From NCBI GenBank assembly GCA_030272155.1, contig CP126194.1:5261501-5325500 (forward strand): 64,000 bases of DNA, written 5' to 3'. Positions within the stretch are counted from its first letter, which is position 1, and each line of letters starts with the position of its first letter. Position numbers and translations under genes: made by a program. Source of the DNA: Tetradesmus obliquus. Lineage: Eukaryota > Chlorophyta > Chlorophyceae > Sphaeropleales > Scenedesmaceae. Shown here piece by piece: positions 43,290 through 56,195 of the stretch. The notes under the pieces are model-generated. The model did no database searches. It was not told where the DNA came from and was given only the letters and a program-made list of their open reading frames with translations.

Positions 43290-46200
43290 CTACTGCTGCA
43301 TGGGCAGCGGCTGTGGCATGGCACCCCCTTGCGCGTGCATGTTGTGCAGCTGCTGCTCCTGCATGCGCTGCTGCGCCTGCATCTGCATCTGCTGCTGCGC
43401 CTGCATCTGCATCTGCTGCTGCGCCTGCATCTGCATGAAGGCCGCCTGCGCCGCTGCATCACCTCCTCTCGGCGCATCACCACCTCTGCTGCCCAAGCTG
43501 GCCAAGACGATCATCACAAGCACTGCAAGCACAGCGGCCGCCGCGATGCCGTACTTGACATACTTTGAGTTCTTCCTCAGCCAGCGGCTCACTGGCGGGG
43601 GCAGCTGGCTGAGCACATGGTCCTTCAGCCCCAGCTTCCGAGGCTTGCCCTTGGCTGTTACGTTTGCCACAGCAGCCACCTTGCTGCTGCGCTTCTCAGC
43701 AGCAGCGGCAGCATCCTTGACTGACGCCTTGGACTTGCCCTTGGACTTGCGCTTGCCTGCAAGCACAATCAGGGCACAGCAGATGCATGCAGTATGGTTG
43801 GTTGCGCTGTGTGTTGGCAACTGGATGGCGTTCCGCATGAAAGCAGGCTGATGGCATGCCCCACCAGCATACTAAAAGGTATGGTTTGTGTGACAGTACA
43901 GGATGTCAGAGCAGACGTGCTGGCACAACTGCATGCCATGCGAGGATTGAACAACGACAACTTGTGTAGCACAGCCTGTGCGGAGTCAACAGTGTGCGCT
44001 GCTCACACAAAGCTGCACATACGGCTGCTGAGGGGTGAGCGGGGGCAGCAAGCTCACTACACCGGAAAATACACTTGAAACTAGCTGGCTGAGTTCGGGA
44101 AACAGATATGTGCCCACCTGCGCCCGCTTCAGCAGCCGATGCAGGCGCCAGCGCCAGGCCAGACTCGCTCGAGTCGCCCTCACTGGCAGGCGCTGCAGGC
44201 GCTGCAGGCATCGTCACCGACACCGCAGCGCTCCAGCTGCTGTGACCGGTACCTGCTGCACCAACTGACCGCACCCGTACGTTGTACGTGACGCCTAGCT
44301 GCAAGCCGCTGATGCTGGTGCTGGTCTGCTTGGCCACATTGCCGCGCAGCACAGCGTGGCTGCTGCCGAGCGCTGGCGCGGCCTCAACTTCATAGCCTAC
44401 TGCGTCTGCGCTGTCCGCAGCTGCCTCTGCAGCTGGCCAGGACACCAGCAGGCACGCTGGCGCGCCCCCAGCTGCTGCTGCTGCGTCAGCGCCACCTTCC
44501 AGCTCAGCACTGACGCTTGCAGGAGGTGGCGGCGGCCGTTTCAGCACCTCCACGCTGCTGCTGTCGCTCCAACACCCCAGGCCAACAGCATTCGCGGCTG
44601 CCACTCGGAACTCATAGCTGCTGCCTGGCTGCAAACCCGTCACTTTCTGTGACAGCTCCGGGCCACGGTACGCCTGCAGCCACTGCTGCTGCTGCTGTGC
44701 CTGATCTGCTGCCTGCCCCTGCTGCTGCTGTTGCTGCTGCACGTCTGCGCCTGCTGCTAGCTGCCGGATCTCCAGCACGTATGAGGTGACTGCTGAGCCG
44801 TTCTCTTCCTGCGGTAAGCCCCACTTCACCTTTACGCTGGTAGCTGTGCGCTGGCTGAAGCTGGGCTTGGCTGGCACTCCTGGCTCTGCAGGGAGTGTGC
44901 AGCCCTTCACAGGCTCAGTCCAAGCGCCAGCACCGCAGCTGTTGAACGCCCGCACCCGCCAGCTGTAGCTGCGCCCCGGCAGCAGCCCACTGCAGTGCTG
45001 GTACTCCACGCTGCTGCCCTGGTATACCTTGTTCCAGCTGCTGCTGCTGCTGCCCACTGCTGCTGTTGCCATCTCAAGCTGGTATGAAGTGACAGCTGCC
45101 CCGTTGTCCTCCAGTGGCGCAGACCACCGCAGCAGGATGGCACAGCTGCTGACTGCTGTGGAAGTGAGGCTGGCAGGCTGGCAGGGTGCAGCTGGGCTGG
45201 TTGTTGCAGTGAGTGCCTCACCCCAGTTGCTGCCTCCAATGCTGTTGTGTGCGCGCACGCGCAGCATGTAGCGGCAGGCTGGCTTGAGCTGCCGCACCTC
45301 TGCAGAGGTGAGCGGCCCTGTGTACACCGTCTCCCAGCGCACCTTGTCAGCGCTGTGGCCGCTGCTGCAACTGCTGGCTGCGTCGTCTGCAGGGGCACAC
45401 AGCAAAGGCAGAGTGAGGGCAACTGCTTTCAAATGCGTGCAGAGTCAGTCCACGTCTTTAGTACATGCTCCTAGCTGTGCTCTGACGACATCTCTGATGT
45501 GATGTGGACAGTCTGGGCCCAGACCCGGATTGCCACAGTCCCCTGTCAGCTGATGCAACTGCAATCAACAAGCACGCCCGACCCAGTTCCCTTTCGGCAA
45601 GCGCCAACACCTCAGCAGTGGGAGCAACCTCCACTCACCATGCGAGTCTGGGTGCTGCTGCCTGCTGCCATCCGCTGTGCCATTGGCCATCGCATGCACC
45701 ACACCATTAGCGCCGCTGCCGCTGCCGCCCACAGGCCCTAGCCGCGCCATGTTCAGCGTGTAGCTGCTGACTGGGCTGCCCTGGCCATATGGCTCCACCC
45801 AAGTGACGCTGAGGCTGCTGCTGCTGCACGCTGCCAGCTGCGGCGCCGGCGGCGGCAGCGGCGCAGCCGGCAGCGTAGTGGCTGTGCCGATCACACTCCA
45901 CGGCCCTGCGCCATGACTATTCAGCGCTGCTGCCCTGTACTCGTACGCGGTGCCTGGCAGCAGGTCTGTGACCTGCACACACATATCTGGCCCTGCATAG
46001 ATGTTGAGGAAGTGCTCTGGGATGGCCAGGCTGTGCTGCGGGCCGATGGCCGCTGTGCTGCTGCTGGCATCGGGGCTGCAGCGCATCTCCACCTTGTAGC
46101 CTGTCACCTGGCTGCCGCCGTCGTGCTGCGGCGCTGCCCAGCGCAGCAGCAGTGACTGCGGGCATGACAGATGTACGTGGGGCAGGCACAAATACTGTTT

Positions 46201-49200
46201 CAGGAAGTGTCTGCAGGCACAAGGTGTTCAAGAACACGACGAACTGCGCTTTGCGACGAACTGCGCTTTGGCCTGCACGCTCTTCTGACATTGCACACAT
46301 GCATGCCATCAAGCTGCATTGCGATGCGTACGAAAGCAGTCAACCGCCTGACTTGTTTGCTCTAGCCACGCAGACTCACCGTCGCTGCTGCCTCTGCCTC
46401 CGGCTTTGGTGGCTGCAGCGGCACGTCCGGCGCCGTCGTCAGCCGCAGCGGCATGCAGAAGGAGCCCTGCCCTGCTGCGTTGCGTGCTGCCGCGCGCACC
46501 ATGTACTCACAGCCCGGCTGCAGCGCGCTGAAGGTGGTGGCCACTGCCGCGCCATCAAAGATGATGACCCAGTCACTGCCCAGCGCTGCAGCTGCCACCT
46601 TGGTCTTGGCTAGCAGCTGGACCTGCAGCACGACACAGCAGTGCAGAGCAGCAGAACACACAGTGACAGCCTGCCCCGCTGCCTACCCTGCATGTGGCTG
46701 TCTGGCACTTGCGCATATACGCACATGTCCCGCTGTACATACAGCACAAGGACGCTGCACATGGGTGAAATTGCTATCTTCTCAGACAGTGCTGTGCTGC
46801 AGCTGCTGCAGCGGATGCCCTACCTGGTATGCCAGCACCTGGCTGCCTCCGTCGCTGCTTGGCGGCTGCCACGTCAGCGTCACAGAGCTGCGGTTGATGC
46901 CCACAGCAGCCAGGCCAGTGGGGCAGCCTGGCGTGGTGGCTGCTGTAGCAGCAGCTACTGCCGTGGACCACATGCTGTAGCCCTCCTGTTGTGCGCGGCA
47001 GTAGAACAAGCATATCCATGCGAGGTGAGGCGCTGCATGCTTCAAAGACACCGCGAACACATGTGTACATGTATGATGGAACATTCGGCTGCTCGTGTAC
47101 CTGCTCCGCAGCCGCCTGTTATCCATGCACAAATCGCGATGCGCCAAGCCAGTGTGCAACACAATCACAGCATGCGCCTTGATGGGCGTGTTCTACTCAC
47201 GCTGTTCTCGGTCCTCAGCCGGAAGCGGTAGTTGAGCCCGCTCTGCAGCTTGGCCACCACGCACTGCGTGTCCAGCCCCGTGAAGGCCAGCCTGAACTCG
47301 CCGCCCCGCCCGTCATCCACCTCCAGCTGGTAGCAGCTGATGACGGCGCCGTTGTCAGCAGGTGGGCGCCACTGCAGCGTGGCAGCATCCTGCAAGGGCG
47401 GCGCAAGGGGTGCAATAACCTCAAGTCCAGCATTGCTTGGTTACAGCTAGATCACAATGTGTCTTGTTCACTGCTTGCTGCTGAGCAGGGAATGGCAACA
47501 GCCAGCAAAGACCAGCAAGCATGGCGCTGTACCGTGGTTTCCTGCAAGCCCTGTGACTGTCTTGCAGCTACGTAGCACCGACTGCTGCTGCTGCTGCTGC
47601 TGGTGTGCCGCACCTTGCTGGATGCGACCTGCACTGGCGGGTCTGGCTGCGCTGGCACTGACGCCTGCGTGGTGAAGGTGCTGGGCAGGCTCCACGGCCC
47701 ACCGCCCAGCACGTTGAAGGACTGCATGCAGCACAGCAGACCAGCCAAGCAACGTGCACGTCAGAGATGGACAGCGGGTCGGCTCCACACAGCTTCTACT
47801 CACAAAGCAGGCTGCCGGTGGTGCCAGATGCAGCTCTGCACAACTCTTGAACTGTCAAAGCATGTGCGACAAGGCTCCCAGAAACGTGTTGCCCGTGGCC
47901 GCTGTCAGTGCTCATGTTGCATTGCGTGCTAGCGCGCTGTCACGGCAACTGCTGCGGCTGCTTGCCTATCCGCTGCTGCAGCTCACCCGTATCTTAAACG
48001 AGAAGCGCTGCCCTGGGCCCAGCTTGCTTAGCTTGTAGCTGCGCTCATCGCCAACATACACCTGCGTGAAGCCCTGCAGGACACAACGGAATACGTGTGC
48101 GGCAACGGTAAGCATGGTCCGACCGCTGGATGTGCCATGCCTGCATGCTGGCAGGGCTGCCTGCAGGCATCATACTGCAGCAACATGCTGCGCGGGTGGG
48201 CTCAGGAAGATTTACCACCCCTGTATGCAAGCAAACACAGCGTGTGGCACACCGGATCCCTGATATGCGAAAGGCGCTGCTTGCAGGAAGCTGCACTGCT
48301 TGCAGGAAGCTGCTGCTACGTGCACAAATGCTGCCTCCATCACTGTACAGCAGTGTACATGCCTCAAAACCCGCAAAAATCAAGGACATATGCTGTTCTC
48401 TGCACAACTGCTTTGCTTGCAGCGCCGCACCTGCTCATCTGCTGGCGGCCCGTCCCAGCCTGCCGGCTGAGGTGTGACCAGCAGCTCATAGCGCTGGATG
48501 GCCTCGCCACCAGTCTCATCCGGCACATTCCATTTCAGCTGCAGCAGCAACAGCACCAGCGACAACACAGGGTCAGCACTGCAGCAAGGGCGCTCAACAG
48601 CCACTGCGGTGCAGCAGTGGCAGGCTGTGTGCGTAGTACAGCACAACATGCTGAGCAGCCCTATGTGCGTGAGTGCATGAATGAAGTTGCCATGTTTACT
48701 TTCAATAGCTGACATCAACTCAGATGCCCTGGCTTTGTGGGCTGCTGCTGCTGCCTCAGCTGCTTCTGGCGCACCTTGAGCGCGTTGCGTGCCCGCTGCG
48801 CGAGTGCTGGCGCCTGCATCTGCCCCGGCGGCGTCGGCAGCGTCCTGAAGGGCAGCACCTGCGAGGTGGCGGCTGCAAACGCCACCGGCTGCTGACTGCC
48901 CTCTACAACAGCTGTAGCTGTCGCAACCACGCGTGCTGCGTAGAAGCGGCCAGAGCGCAGCATTGTCACCTGCAGCAGCCAGACACGAGGCAGGGCAGTA
49001 CTGTGTTACGCTGCACACTGGCGCAGCCACAAGCAAGCTGACCAGAGCAACAGCAACAATGGCCCTGAAGATTTTGTGCTGCAGACTGCACGACAACCGA
49101 AACCACCAACTTGTCACATGATTGCATGCAGCGGTGCACGAGTGCTTGCTTACCTGCACAGGGACCTGCATAGGCCCCACCACTGACGACACAGAGCGCC

Positions 49201-50012
49201 AGTTGTTGCTGCTGTTGAGCGCAGGATACACTTGCTGCAGCAGCTGCTCTGCTGAGGCAGTGTCACTGGGTGGCCCCAGGTCCACCTGCTGCACCTGCAG
49301 CTCGTACAGCAGGGAATACACCACGCCCTGCTGGAATGCTGTCTGCCTGGGGTCATCGTGTGCAGGGAGTGACCACTCCGCAGCTGGCCAGGAAATCGCT
49401 GCGGATGAGATAGTGGCAGCAGCGGCAGCAGCAGCGGCAGCAGCAGCAGCAGGCGGAGGTGATGCTGATGAGAAGATTCAGCTGTGATGCTGAGATGCTG
49501 ATGAGGAGATACAGCTGTGGAGGTAAGAGCCCAGACAGACAACCCAGCATCGACAGGCATAGTGTTGTGTTTTTGCATTCAAGCTGATGGGACTTGCTGC
49601 AGCACAAGCCACTGTTGGGTCTGTTTGCGCTAATAGATCGCGCGGGACATCATGCACATGTGCTTGCAGGAACTGCTGCTGCTGCTACCCTGCAGCTGCT
49701 GTTGCTTTGCAGCACCTCCTACGTTGCTTTTGCCTACAGGAAGGACTCACATGCTGTTGTTGCAGTGACCGCCAGCAGCTCTGGCTCGTGCAGAATCACC
49801 ACAGGCTCAAGAGGCACAAGCGGGGGCTCCTCCACCTGCTGCTGCTCCTCATGCTCGCTGGACGTCACGCTGCCTGGCACTGCTTCAACACCACCATCGT
49901 CCTCCAAATGGATGCCGGCGTGCCCAGCGTTGGACGGTTCGAGGAGGCCTCCTGGCACGCTGTGAGTCCCGCCTTGCATGTGAATCGCGTTCAAGACCAT
50001 GGTCGCATGCAT
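43290..50012 (-). CDS. FNDC3-like protein: nine fibronectin type III domains and a C-terminal membrane segment (12 exons)
   Basis: Exons: 50012-49751, 49464-49154, 48969-48775, 48538-48431, 48073-47987, 47721-47614, 47389-47201, 46985-46824, 46622-46380, 46155-45639, 45386-44118, 43756-43290, giving 1305 aa with phase kept throughout. I count nine FN3 domains by their W and L-x-P-G-x-x-Y-x-x-R-V marks, for example LKWNVPDETGGEAIQRYELL, VTLTWQPPSSDGGSQVLAYQ, LLPGRSYSWRVRAFNSCG and LQPGSSYEFRVAAANAVG. A Lys-rich linker, one membrane helix near residues 1219-1239 (GIAAAAVLAVLVMIVLASL) and a Met/Gln-repeat tail follow. Animal FNDC3A/B have the same nine-FN3-plus-anchor plan at Golgi/ER membranes. 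The first exon and start are the least certain part; 50012 is simply the first in-frame ATG, and an upstream exon may exist. Confidence 0.85.
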
Positions 50013-50537
50013 CCTAACCTATCAATGATTCATTAACCACTACCACTGCATTTGGCATCAGACGACAGGACGTTGCCAACCCAGTACTGCACAGCAGTTT
50101 TTCTCGTTCAGACACAGGACGACCTGCAAGCAGGTTTGCAACTCATTGATGTTTAGCCGTGTGGTGCACTACGTCGAGCCCTTAGTTCTGAACAGAAGTA
50201 TGGCAGAAGTGACCAGGTGGGGCTTGGGAGGTTGGGTCTACGCTCTGGAAGGCTCACCTCCGATCTGATGGAAAAAGTATACCAAAAGCCTGTTTTAAGT
50301 TTTTTTACAGCACCTGCAGAACCGGCCAACGCGACTGCTTGTATTTTGTTGCAGTCCCTGACACGTAGTGGCACAACTGTTGTGCAGGCAGAAGCACAAC
50401 AGCCAGCACTCGCTGTCGAGCTACTGCTGTGTGGTGCAGAACACCTTGGAGTTTCCAGCTGCTGCTGCCACCTGGAAGCTGGGTCAGCAGCACTGCTAGG
50501 TGCTGTCGCCACATAACCAGGTGCCCACAGCTGCCTG
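50013..50537. promoter_or_regulatory. Divergent promoter region of the FNDC3-like and amino-acid transporter genes
   Basis: About 525 bases lie between the assigned starts. No TATA box is clear. It may include leader exons of the FNDC3-like gene, whose start is uncertain. Confidence 0.45.
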
Positions 50538-51629
50538 ATGTCTGATCAAGGTGATCAAGAGCAGCAGGCAACTCCTGAAGGATACTATAATCCAAGGTGA
50601 GCTGTCAATGCATTATCTATTGCTACACCATGCCATCATTGCTTATGCAGGTTACTCTGCACCCCTGCAACAGCTGCTGTTGCTGGATTAGGTCGGACAA
50701 AGAACGACTGTTGTAGCACTAGAGAGCCCCGTCAGCTGAAGAACGCCCTGCGGCTCCCATTTTTGTTCTTGACCGCTGCGTAGCATCGGCACAAGCAAAC
50801 CATGCAACATGGCCAAGAAAACACCATCATACCCTACCTGCAACTGCAGCAGCACCAAGCCCTAGCTACATGCACAACTTGCCCCCTGCTGAAGTGTCTG
50901 CCAAATGCTGCGTCAGCAATGTCCAGCCATGCACACTGCTGTTTAAGCCACTGCAGCCACATTTAGCATGTGCTGGCACCCCACTGTCCTCACTGTGTCC
51001 TGCGCCCTGCACCTCCATGTGCAAGCAGGCCACGCGTACGCAGCCCGCAGCCACGAGTGGAGGTTGAGCAGCAGGCAGGCTTCACTGGCAGCAGCGCACG
51101 CGTGCGCGTGCTGCTGGGCACCGAAGGGGCAAGCAGCCTCTCCTCGGTCTTCACGCTATGTAACTCGGCAATTGGCGCTGGCGTGCTGTCGCTGCCGTAT
51201 GCATTCCAGTGCGCAGGTGAGGCGCCGCAGCAGGACGCTACATGAGCGTTACTGCGACCCAGCTTGCTTGCATGAACACTTTGTGTGCAGATATGCCTTT
51301 CTTCACACTCTCTTTTGTGACATCAATGCATGGCTCAGAGGCGGCTGGAGCCCCAGCATGCAAAGCGCCTCAAAAGCAACCAGCAGCGCCACAAAAAGTG
51401 CCCTAATGCAACCCAACAGTGTGGGCGCTCATGCACCCGCACTTGGTCGTTTGTACGCCACGTTCCTCTTGCCTGGCAGTGGCGCTGTAGTTTGCCAGCT
51501 CCTTTGTCAGCACAGCCTGTGCTGCTGCTGCTGCTGCTGCGCAGGCCTGGTGGGCTGCCTGGTGCTGAGCCTGTGTGTGGCTGGCCTGGAGGCCTTCACC
51601 ATGTATGTGCTGGCAAAGGTGCGGAGGGT

Positions 51630-51662
<33 letters not shown>

Positions 51663-54600
51663 CTGTTGTACTCCGAAGCATGGTGATGAGGATGTAACAG
51701 CAAATAGCGGTGTAAAAGCAGCAGCCTGGTGTCTGTTGGTGGCAGCAGCGTAGGAGGGCACAGTGTCGCTTGGGATCTGGTTGCCGCAAGGCAACTGGGC
51801 AGATGGCATTGATAGGCTTGTCAAACCACCTGCTGCTGCTTGTGCTGCTGCTGCTGCTTGTGCTGCTGCTGTTGCTGCTGCTTGTGTTGTGGTGCAGTTT
51901 GCGGAGCGCTATGACGCCAACAGCTACGGCAGCCTCATCAGGAGGGCGCTGGGCAGGAAGACTGCCGCCTGCCTGTCTGGCGTGCTGCTGGTGTACCTGT
52001 GGGGGTCATGCGTGGCTTACCTGGTGAGCCCCGCAGCAGCGTGTATGCAGCTGTTGCAGCTGCTGTGCCTGACTGCCAAGCTGTTGCAGCCTGATCAGCT
52101 GCCACCCAGTGCTTGGTAGGTTGAGACGCATCTGCCTGCTGTGCATGTGCACGTGACTGCGTGACTTGCTGCCGGCGGCTGGGACAGACTGTGCTGTGCT
52201 GCGGCCGTGGCTGCTTCTTGCCCCGCAGGTGATTGTGGCGGACACATTCACGTCGCTGTCAGTGCAGTACCTGGGCCCTGAGGCATGGTTATCGCAGCGG
52301 CCGGTGGTGGTGCTGACTGCAGGCACGCTGGCCATGCTGATGTGCTTCCCACGCAACCTCTCAGCACTAGGTGCGTGGAACAGCAGCAGCAGCAGCGGCA
52401 GCAGCAGCAGCACATCGAGCGGCTCAGCTGTCGTGGCAACACTATCATGCCTTCAACTGTTCAGCAAGAGCCGATTAGCTGCCAGTGTTGCGTTAAGGCG
52501 GTTGGCGCTGAGCAATGTGCGCTGCTACGTACCCATAGCCTGACTATGCCAAAACTGTTTTTGTGTCGTTTAGACCCTACTGGCTCAAATCATGCTGCTG
52601 CTCACGCTGCTGTTGCTGCAGAGCGTGTGAGCTTTGCGGCTGTGCTGGGCTTCATTTACACAGCAGGGGCAGTGCTGGTGCGCGGCACCCAGGTAGGCAG
52701 CAGCAGGATGAGCAGCGGCAATAGCAGCAGAGGCTGCACATGACATGCAGTGGAGCGATGGCTCAAGTGCATGCAGCATAGCAGCAGGTGCAGCAGTGGA
52801 CGTGGCCCGAGCAACACGCCTCAGCACTGTTTCCTTAGCGCAGGCGGTCATAGCCTTCCATCACAGGTCAGCCTTCTTGCAGTTATTTATTTTGATCGCA
52901 GCAGTTGATTACAGTGGAAAGCTTGCCACCTAGTGGTTTTGTGTTGTGTGCACTGTGGTGTCTGTTCTTATAAAGTTATGTTCTTTCCCCTGGTGACGCG
53001 GCGTGCATTGCAGGCTGTGTCAGCGCGGCCGGACCCCTGGGCTGGTGTCACCCTGTTCAACACAGACATACAGGCGCTCTACTCCATATCTATCGTGGTG
53101 TTTGGGTTCAACTGCCACGCCAATGTTGTGTCTGTGAGTGGCGGCGCATGCAGAGTCTGCTATCTTTGCTCCACAGACCTGAAGTGAAGATTTGAGTAGT
53201 ACTCCTGCATCACGCTGCTGAGAAGGCCTTATTGCTGCAAGCTGGTCTGTGCAGAGCAATCATCTCGTCTAGTAACGGCATGTTTGTGTCCTGTGGTCCT
53301 CCTGCAGGTGTTCTATGAGCTGGAGCACTACCCCCACCGCCTCATCAGCCAGCTGCCAGCAGAGTGAGTGCGGCATGCTGAACTTGACCCCTGCAGTTGC
53401 CGCAGACGGATGTGGCCAGCATGACAGGCTAGCCTGTACATGTGCTTGCTGCATGGGCTTTTGCACGAGCAAGCACCACTGCAGGATTGCCAGCACTGTG
53501 CCCTGGCATTAACATTGCCTGTTGGTCTCATGTGTATGTGACACTTGCGCCATCTGACAACGCTGGCACGCCATGTGACGTGCTGCTGCTGTGTCCTGCA
53601 GGCCCACAGAGTATCACACGCTGGGGCCGCTGGCACCAAAGCCCTACACCTACAAGCTGATAGGTGAGCGGGCTGCAGGGCAATCCTGCTCAACAGGACA
53701 TTGCAACTGCAGTGCAGCTTGCTGCCCTTCTACTGCCTGCTGAGTGCTGTATGCCATGCCTACCGCTGCATCACTTGATGCGGTGCAGCCCTTCCAGTTC
53801 CACCCTCGCTGACTAACTTGGGTGTGCATTTGTGTGGTACAGGCATGCTGGGAGCAATCCTTAGTGCACAGTCCATCATCCTGGTTGGCTACATGGCTGT
53901 TGGTGTGGCAGGTAAGCCATGTCATGCGCTGCTGCTGCCTGCTTGCCGTTGCTGACTCAGCAGTTTTGGTTGCTCGGGGCACACAGCGGATGTGATCAAA
54001 CACAGCACAGCTGTGTGCAGCACGGGCATGGGCTGGGCTGTGATGTGGCAGCCAGCAGCATGAAGTGAGAATGTAAAGATGGACAGTCTAGATTGTGCTG
54101 CCTTTGACCAACCGCATGTTAATGCTTGCTTGCTGAAAGCCTTGTGCCACCTTGTGGGGCCTTTTGCTGACCAGCAGGAAAAGCGTATCGACACTAAAGC
54201 CCTGAGTGGCCAGGCCAAGCGCACAACGCACAGTGCGGTCCACAGCTATGCCCCTGACCCTTACTGCACACTTGCTCACCGTCGCAGGCTATCTTGCTTA
54301 CCCATTCAAAGTCAGCAGCAACATCCTCAACTCTTTTGCAGCGGACGACATTGCCATTCAGGTGAGCAGTTGTCAGCAGCCCTCTGCAAGACACTGCCTG
54401 CACTCTGCTGGATAAGGTGGCCCTCTGCAAGACACTGCCTGCACTTGCTGGATAAGGTGGCCCTCTGCAAGACACTGCCTGCACTCTGCTGGATAAGGTG
54501 GCCCTCTGCAAGACACTGCCTGCACTCTGCTGGATAAGGTGGCCCTCTGCAAGACACTGCCTGCACTCTGCTGGATAAGGTGGCCCTCTGCAAGACGCTG

Positions 54601-55837
54601 CCTGCACTCTGCTGGATAAGGTGGCCCTCTGCAAGACACTGCCTGCACTCTGCTGGATAAGGTGGCCCTCTGCAAGACACTGCCTGCACTCTGCTGGATA
54701 AGGTGGCCCTCTGCAAGCAATGCTTGCCTCTCCTAAGGTTCAATCAACGTGTGCTACTCAAACTACTTGCGTCGTTGTTATGGCCTAGTAAACGCCTATT
54801 GATAACAGGGATGACGATGCACCTCTGCTGCTGCTGCTGCTTGGCTGCAGATTGCGCGGGCTGTCATCGGCTGTGTGGTGCTGGGCCACTACCCGCTCAA
54901 CCACCACCCGGCAAGGAAGGGATGGGAGGTGCGACGCACACTAGACAACACGCACCGACATGTTGGCAGCCCGCCATCCACCATTGGTCATGGGTCACGC
55001 TCTAATGCTTGATGCCCTTGCTTTTCCTGCAAGCTGCTCTGTATCACATTGTCTGGCTGCATTGCCAAGGTATGTTGTTTGTCATGTTCACCACTATCAC
55101 ATTCAAACCAATTACATCGGGTCGCTCATTGAGCACTCGCTGCTCTGCCTGGGGTGCTCCTGCAGGACCTGCTGGATGCAGTGTTCAACGTGAAGCAGAT
55201 CCCCGGCTGGCTGTCAGCTGTCATCACCATCGTATTCGTTTGGTCAAACGTGTTGACCAGCCTGGTTGTGACAGACCTGGGCGAGGTGCTGCACATGATT
55301 GGAGGCACTGCAGCCTCCTTCATGATCTTCTTCCTGCCTGGCCTGCTGCTGATGAACGGGGCCATCATCAAGCACACCTACAGCTGCACCAGCCTCAGCG
55401 CACTGGTGAGGGGCGCTGTTCGAGCCGCAGTTGTGTTTTACCAGACAGGAACGCAGCCTGTTTTTAAAGCCAATGACAGGCTCCTAGGGCAACCACTTAA
55501 CGCATCAGCCATCAACTGGATAGGTTGCAGCCACCTTGCTGTTGAATGTGTGTCCACTACCACGTGTCTCGTGTGCATGCACAACACTGTTACAAATGCA
55601 TGTTGCACGGGCAACGCACAGCCGCAAGAGCTGCCAAAACAACTGCAGCAGGAATCGCACACAGCTACACACGCCTCTGACAGATGCTGTGCTGCCTGAG
55701 CCTGCACGTTTGTGTTTGCATTGCAAGCCAAACACAATAACAGTGCAAACACCGACACAGCCGACTGCCATGTCTGTTGGTGCATACATAGGCTGCACCA
55801 TTGCAGTATGTCATAACCTCACTGTGCCGCCTCCTCT

Positions 55838-55884
<47 letters not shown>

Positions 55885-56161
55885 CTTCTTCTTCTGCTGC
55901 TGCTGCCACCTCATGCGCGTGCAACCCACTACATTGCAGATCGAAGACGCTGGCAGTGAAGCTGCCACCCCCAGGAGTCTCGCTGCCGGCACAGATGGCG
56001 GCGCAGGCTCCAGCAGTGCGCCCCTGCTGGACAAAAAGGCAGGCATACGCGATGCAGGGCTCATCTTTGCGCCAGGCAAGAGCTGGGTGATGGGGCTGGT
56101 GCTGGTCATCATCAGCGGGCTGGTGCTGGCAGTGACGCTGCTGACTGCGCTGCTAGATTGA
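50538..56161 (+). CDS. AAAP-family amino-acid transporter, AVT/SLC38-like (14 exons)
   Basis: Exons: 50538-50596, 51029-51216, 51545-51618, 51898-52023, 52229-52370, 52622-52692, 53014-53133, 53308-53363, 53602-53663, 53843-53911, 54288-54361, 54851-54928, 55166-55405, 55940-56161, giving 526 aa. A polar N-terminus (MSDQGDQEQQATPEGYYNP) is followed by SSVFTLCNSAIGAGVLSLPY, the first helix typical of the family. Further membrane helices include VLLVYLWGSCVAYL, FAAVLGFIYTAGAVLV, SISIVVFGFNCHANV, HMIGGTAASFMIFFLPGLLL and a final one near the C-terminus (VLVIISGLVLAVTLL); 10-11 helices are expected. Members are H+- or Na+-coupled carriers at plasma or vacuolar membranes; the substrate cannot be read from sequence. 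Intron 11 holds a 41-bp minisatellite and intron 13 a (CTG)n run near its acceptor. Confidence 0.9.
54382..54717. repeat. 41-bp minisatellite, 8 full copies plus a partial, in transporter intron 11
   Basis: Units beginning ctctgcaagacactgcctgc start at 54382, 54423, 54463, 54504, 54545, 54586, 54627 and 54668. The partial ninth starts at 54709. Copies are nearly identical; one has lost a base (40 bp) and one has a G change. Each contains ggataaggtgg, so a donor-like AAG/GTGGCC is repeated in every unit. The open minus-strand frames across it are a by-product. Confidence 0.95.
55840..55882. repeat. (CTG)14 followed by CTT and CTG runs
   Basis: A pure trinucleotide run lies in intron 13 of the transporter, 58 bases before the last exon. 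Confidence 0.92.
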
Positions 56162-56190
56162 GTGCGGGGTGGCTGTAGTTTTGATCATGA

Positions 56191-56195
56191 TGTAA
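56191..56195 (+). terminator. Candidate TGTAA poly(A) signal, transporter gene
   Basis: TGTAA lies 30 bases after the transporter stop. Confidence 0.45.

Noticed and set aside
43906..44117. Reading the large FN3 exon past 44118 to its stop at 43906
   Set aside because: The GCGCAG/GTGGGC donor joins in phase to the Lys-rich linker and membrane helix exon, matching the FNDC3 plan.
48715..48775. Reading FNDC3-like exon 3 through to the TGA at 48715 as the gene end
   Set aside because: A GTGCGC donor at 48774 gives an in-phase join to LKWNVPDETGG and completes an FN3 domain, so the stop lies in an intron.
54382..54717. CRISPR-like regular array
   Set aside because: The units are contiguous with no unique spacers, and the genome is eukaryotic nuclear DNA.
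54194..54743. Repetitive minus-strand open frames (SCRGPPYPAECRQ-type repeats), possible repeat protein
   Set aside because: The 41-bp minisatellite is open in all three frames by composition and lies in an intron of a well-supported gene.
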